Both the position numbers and the translations under genes were made by a program. The notes under the pieces are model-generated. The model did not search any database. It saw only the letters and a program-made list of their open reading frames with translations, and had not been told where the DNA came from. Below are positions 5,948 to 6,963 of a stretch of 6,963 nucleotides of DNA, piece by piece. Position 1 is the first letter of the stretch; each line of letters begins with the position of its first letter. This stretch comes from Nitrospira sp. Its GTDB lineage: Bacteria > Nitrospirota > Nitrospiria > Nitrospirales > Nitrospiraceae. The stretch is from the NCBI GenBank assembly GCA_016873525.1, contig VGXD01000105.1, positions 1-6,963 on the forward strand. The letters run 5' to 3'.

Positions 5948-6963
5948 ACCGGCCGTCACGCCGGATTTTTCAACCTTGTCTTCCTTGCTGATCTGGACGC
6001 TTTTGATCGTCTTCTGGTCGGCATCGCGCACGGTCAACCGGCACTGGTCCATCACGATCTCTTCCTCCACCATCGGAATCCGGCCCAACCGATCCTGGAT
6101 CAGGCCGCTGATCGTGTTGGCGTCTTCGTCCAGGCCGACCTTCAAAAACTCGTTGATGCGGCGCACTTCGGTCCGCCCGTGGACCAAAATCTGATTCTTG
6201 CCGATCCGCTTGATGAGTTCTTCGGTGATGTCGGTCTCGTCCATGATCTCGCCGACAACTTCTTCCAGCAGGTCCTCCAGCGTGACCAGCCCCATGATCC
6301 CGCCGAACTCGTTCACCACGACGGCCATGTGCCGCTTCTCCTGCTGGAACTGCTTCATGAGGTCATCGGCCGGCTTGCCGGCCGGCACAAACAGCACGGG
6401 CTGCGCGATGGTCTTGAGCCGGATCTCGGAATGGCCCTGGGCCAATTCCATCAGCGCCTTGGTTTTGTACAAAATGCCGGTGATGTTGTCCAAACTGCCC
6501 TCGTAGACCGGGGTCCGGGAGTACTTGGACTTGAAGAGCGACTCCTGCGCCTCCTTCAGCGTGAGATTCCCGTCGAGCGCAAACATATAGTTGCGGGGCG
6601 TCATCGCATCCTCGGCGGTGATGTCGTTCAACTGGAAGACGTTCTTGATCATCTTGATCTCTCCGGTCTCGATCACGCCCGCCTTCCCGCCCACATCCAG
6701 CATGATCTTGAGTTCTTCTTCGGTCACGAAGGGCACCGTCAAGCCCTTGCCCCCGGTAAGCTTGGCGATCATCGGCTCCAGCATGAACAAGACCGGCGCC
6801 AGCGCCTGTTCGATCCAATAGACCGGGTAGGCCATCGCCAGGACGATGGGCCCCGAATGCTTGGCCGCCAAGGTCTTCGGCACGATGTCGCCGAAGATCA
6901 GCAGGAGAAAGGTCAGGATACCGGTGGCGATCGCCACCGCCTCCGAGCCGAAAAGGCGGATCG
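5921..6963 (-). CDS. CNNM/CorC-type membrane protein with CBS pair (5' partial)
   Basis: The frame is open to the right edge, so the N-terminus is missing; the GTG at 6937 is internal, since the residues before it (IRLFGSEA) continue the membrane domain. The visible part starts in the CNNM (DUF21) domain, with a hydrophobic segment AVAIATGILTFLLLIF followed by GDIVPKTLA, and a second hydrophobic stretch (about 6850-6780). Most relatives have Glu in GE-x-x-PK; here it is Asp. A linker leads to a tandem CBS pair: CBS1 about 6616-6434 (starting EDAMTPR) and CBS2 about 6415-6242 (MAVVVNEFGGIMGLVTLEDLLEE). The CorC_HlyC domain follows at about 6205-5984 and then a Gly-rich tail. Family members sit in the inner membrane and are linked to Mg2+/Co2+ export or homeostasis, the CBS pair binding nucleotide, often ATP-Mg; 'hemolysin' is an older label. 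The stop at 5921-5923 lies inside the cyclase gene. Ion specificity cannot be set from sequence. Confidence 0.93.
   Translation of the reverse strand, partial: IRLFGSEAVAIATGILTFLLLIFGDIVPKTLAAKHSGPIVLAMAYPVYWIEQALAPVLFMLEPMIAKLTGGKGLTVPFVTEEELKIMLDVGGKAGVIETGEIKMIKNVFQLNDITAEDAMTPRNYMFALDGNLTLKEAQESLFKSKYSRTPVYEGSLDNITGILYKTKALMELAQGHSEIRLKTIAQPVLFVPAGKPADDLMKQFQQEKRHMAVVVNEFGGIMGLVTLEDLLEEVVGEIMDETDITEELIKRIGKNQILVHGRTEVRRINEFLKVGLDEDANTISGLIQDRLGRIPMVEEEIVMDQCRLTVRDADQKTIKSVQISKEDKVEKSGVTAGSAGVGLPG
5949..5970 (+). terminator. Rho-independent terminator after the plus-strand unit
   Basis: The stem CCGGC 5949-5953 pairs with GCCGG 5960-5964 around a 6-nt loop and is followed by ATTTTT 5965-5970, beginning one base after the cyclase stop codon. 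The stem is short but fully GC, and the T run is on the plus strand, so it would stop transcription coming from ligA and the cyclase gene. It lies entirely within the last coding residues of the convergent CNNM/CorC gene. No matching T run serves minus-strand transcripts. Confidence 0.7.

Noticed and set aside
6368..6383. Perfect 7-bp inverted repeat with a 2-nt spacer (GGCCGGC-TT-GCCGGCC)
   Set aside because: It lies within the region between the CBS domains and is explained by GC-rich codons for a Pro-Ala-Gly-Lys-Pro-Ala stretch. There is no T run and it is mid-gene.
6935..6937. GTG (minus strand) as start of the CNNM/CorC gene
   Set aside because: The frame continues to the window edge with residues that fit the membrane domain, and most of the CNNM domain would be missing from this start.

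Overview
This GC-rich, densely coding bacterial window holds five protein genes: four in a row on the plus strand and one convergent on the minus strand. No rRNA, tRNA, CRISPR array or insertion sequence is visible. Base composition, gene style and an 8-nt-periodic intergenic element fit a Nitrospirota (Nitrospira-like) chromosome. This is an impression from reading, not a search result, and other GC-rich phyla are possible.

Layout. Bases 1-777 carry the 3' part of a MoxR/midasin-type AAA+ ATPase gene cut by the left edge. Bases 781-859 hold an intergenic element of two opposed arms, each built on an 8-nt period, whose last unit supplies the start codon of the next gene. Bases 858-2807 encode a 649-residue protein with remote resemblance to the TraB/DUF5682 proteins that often sit beside MoxR-type ATPases. 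Bases 2804-4885 encode a complete NAD+-dependent DNA ligase (ligA), starting inside the previous gene's stop codon. Bases 4895-5947 encode a soluble PAS-GGDEF diguanylate cyclase with intact active and inhibitory sites. A rho-independent terminator at about 5949-5970 closes this plus-strand unit. The minus-strand gene, from the right edge down to 5921, is a CNNM/CorC-type membrane protein (CNNM, paired CBS and CorC_HlyC domains) cut at its 5' end. It overlaps the cyclase gene tail to tail by 27 bp.

How the genes fit together. The ATPase and the 649-residue protein look like a functional pair. Related loci usually also encode a VWA-domain protein; none is visible here, and downstream of the pair lies housekeeping ligA, so any VWA partner would lie left of the window. 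ligA is probably translationally coupled to the 649-residue gene, and the cyclase gene's ribosome binding site abuts the ligA stop, so all three are likely on one transcript. Co-transcription does not show shared function. Least understood are the 649-residue protein and the 8-nt-periodic element in front of it.
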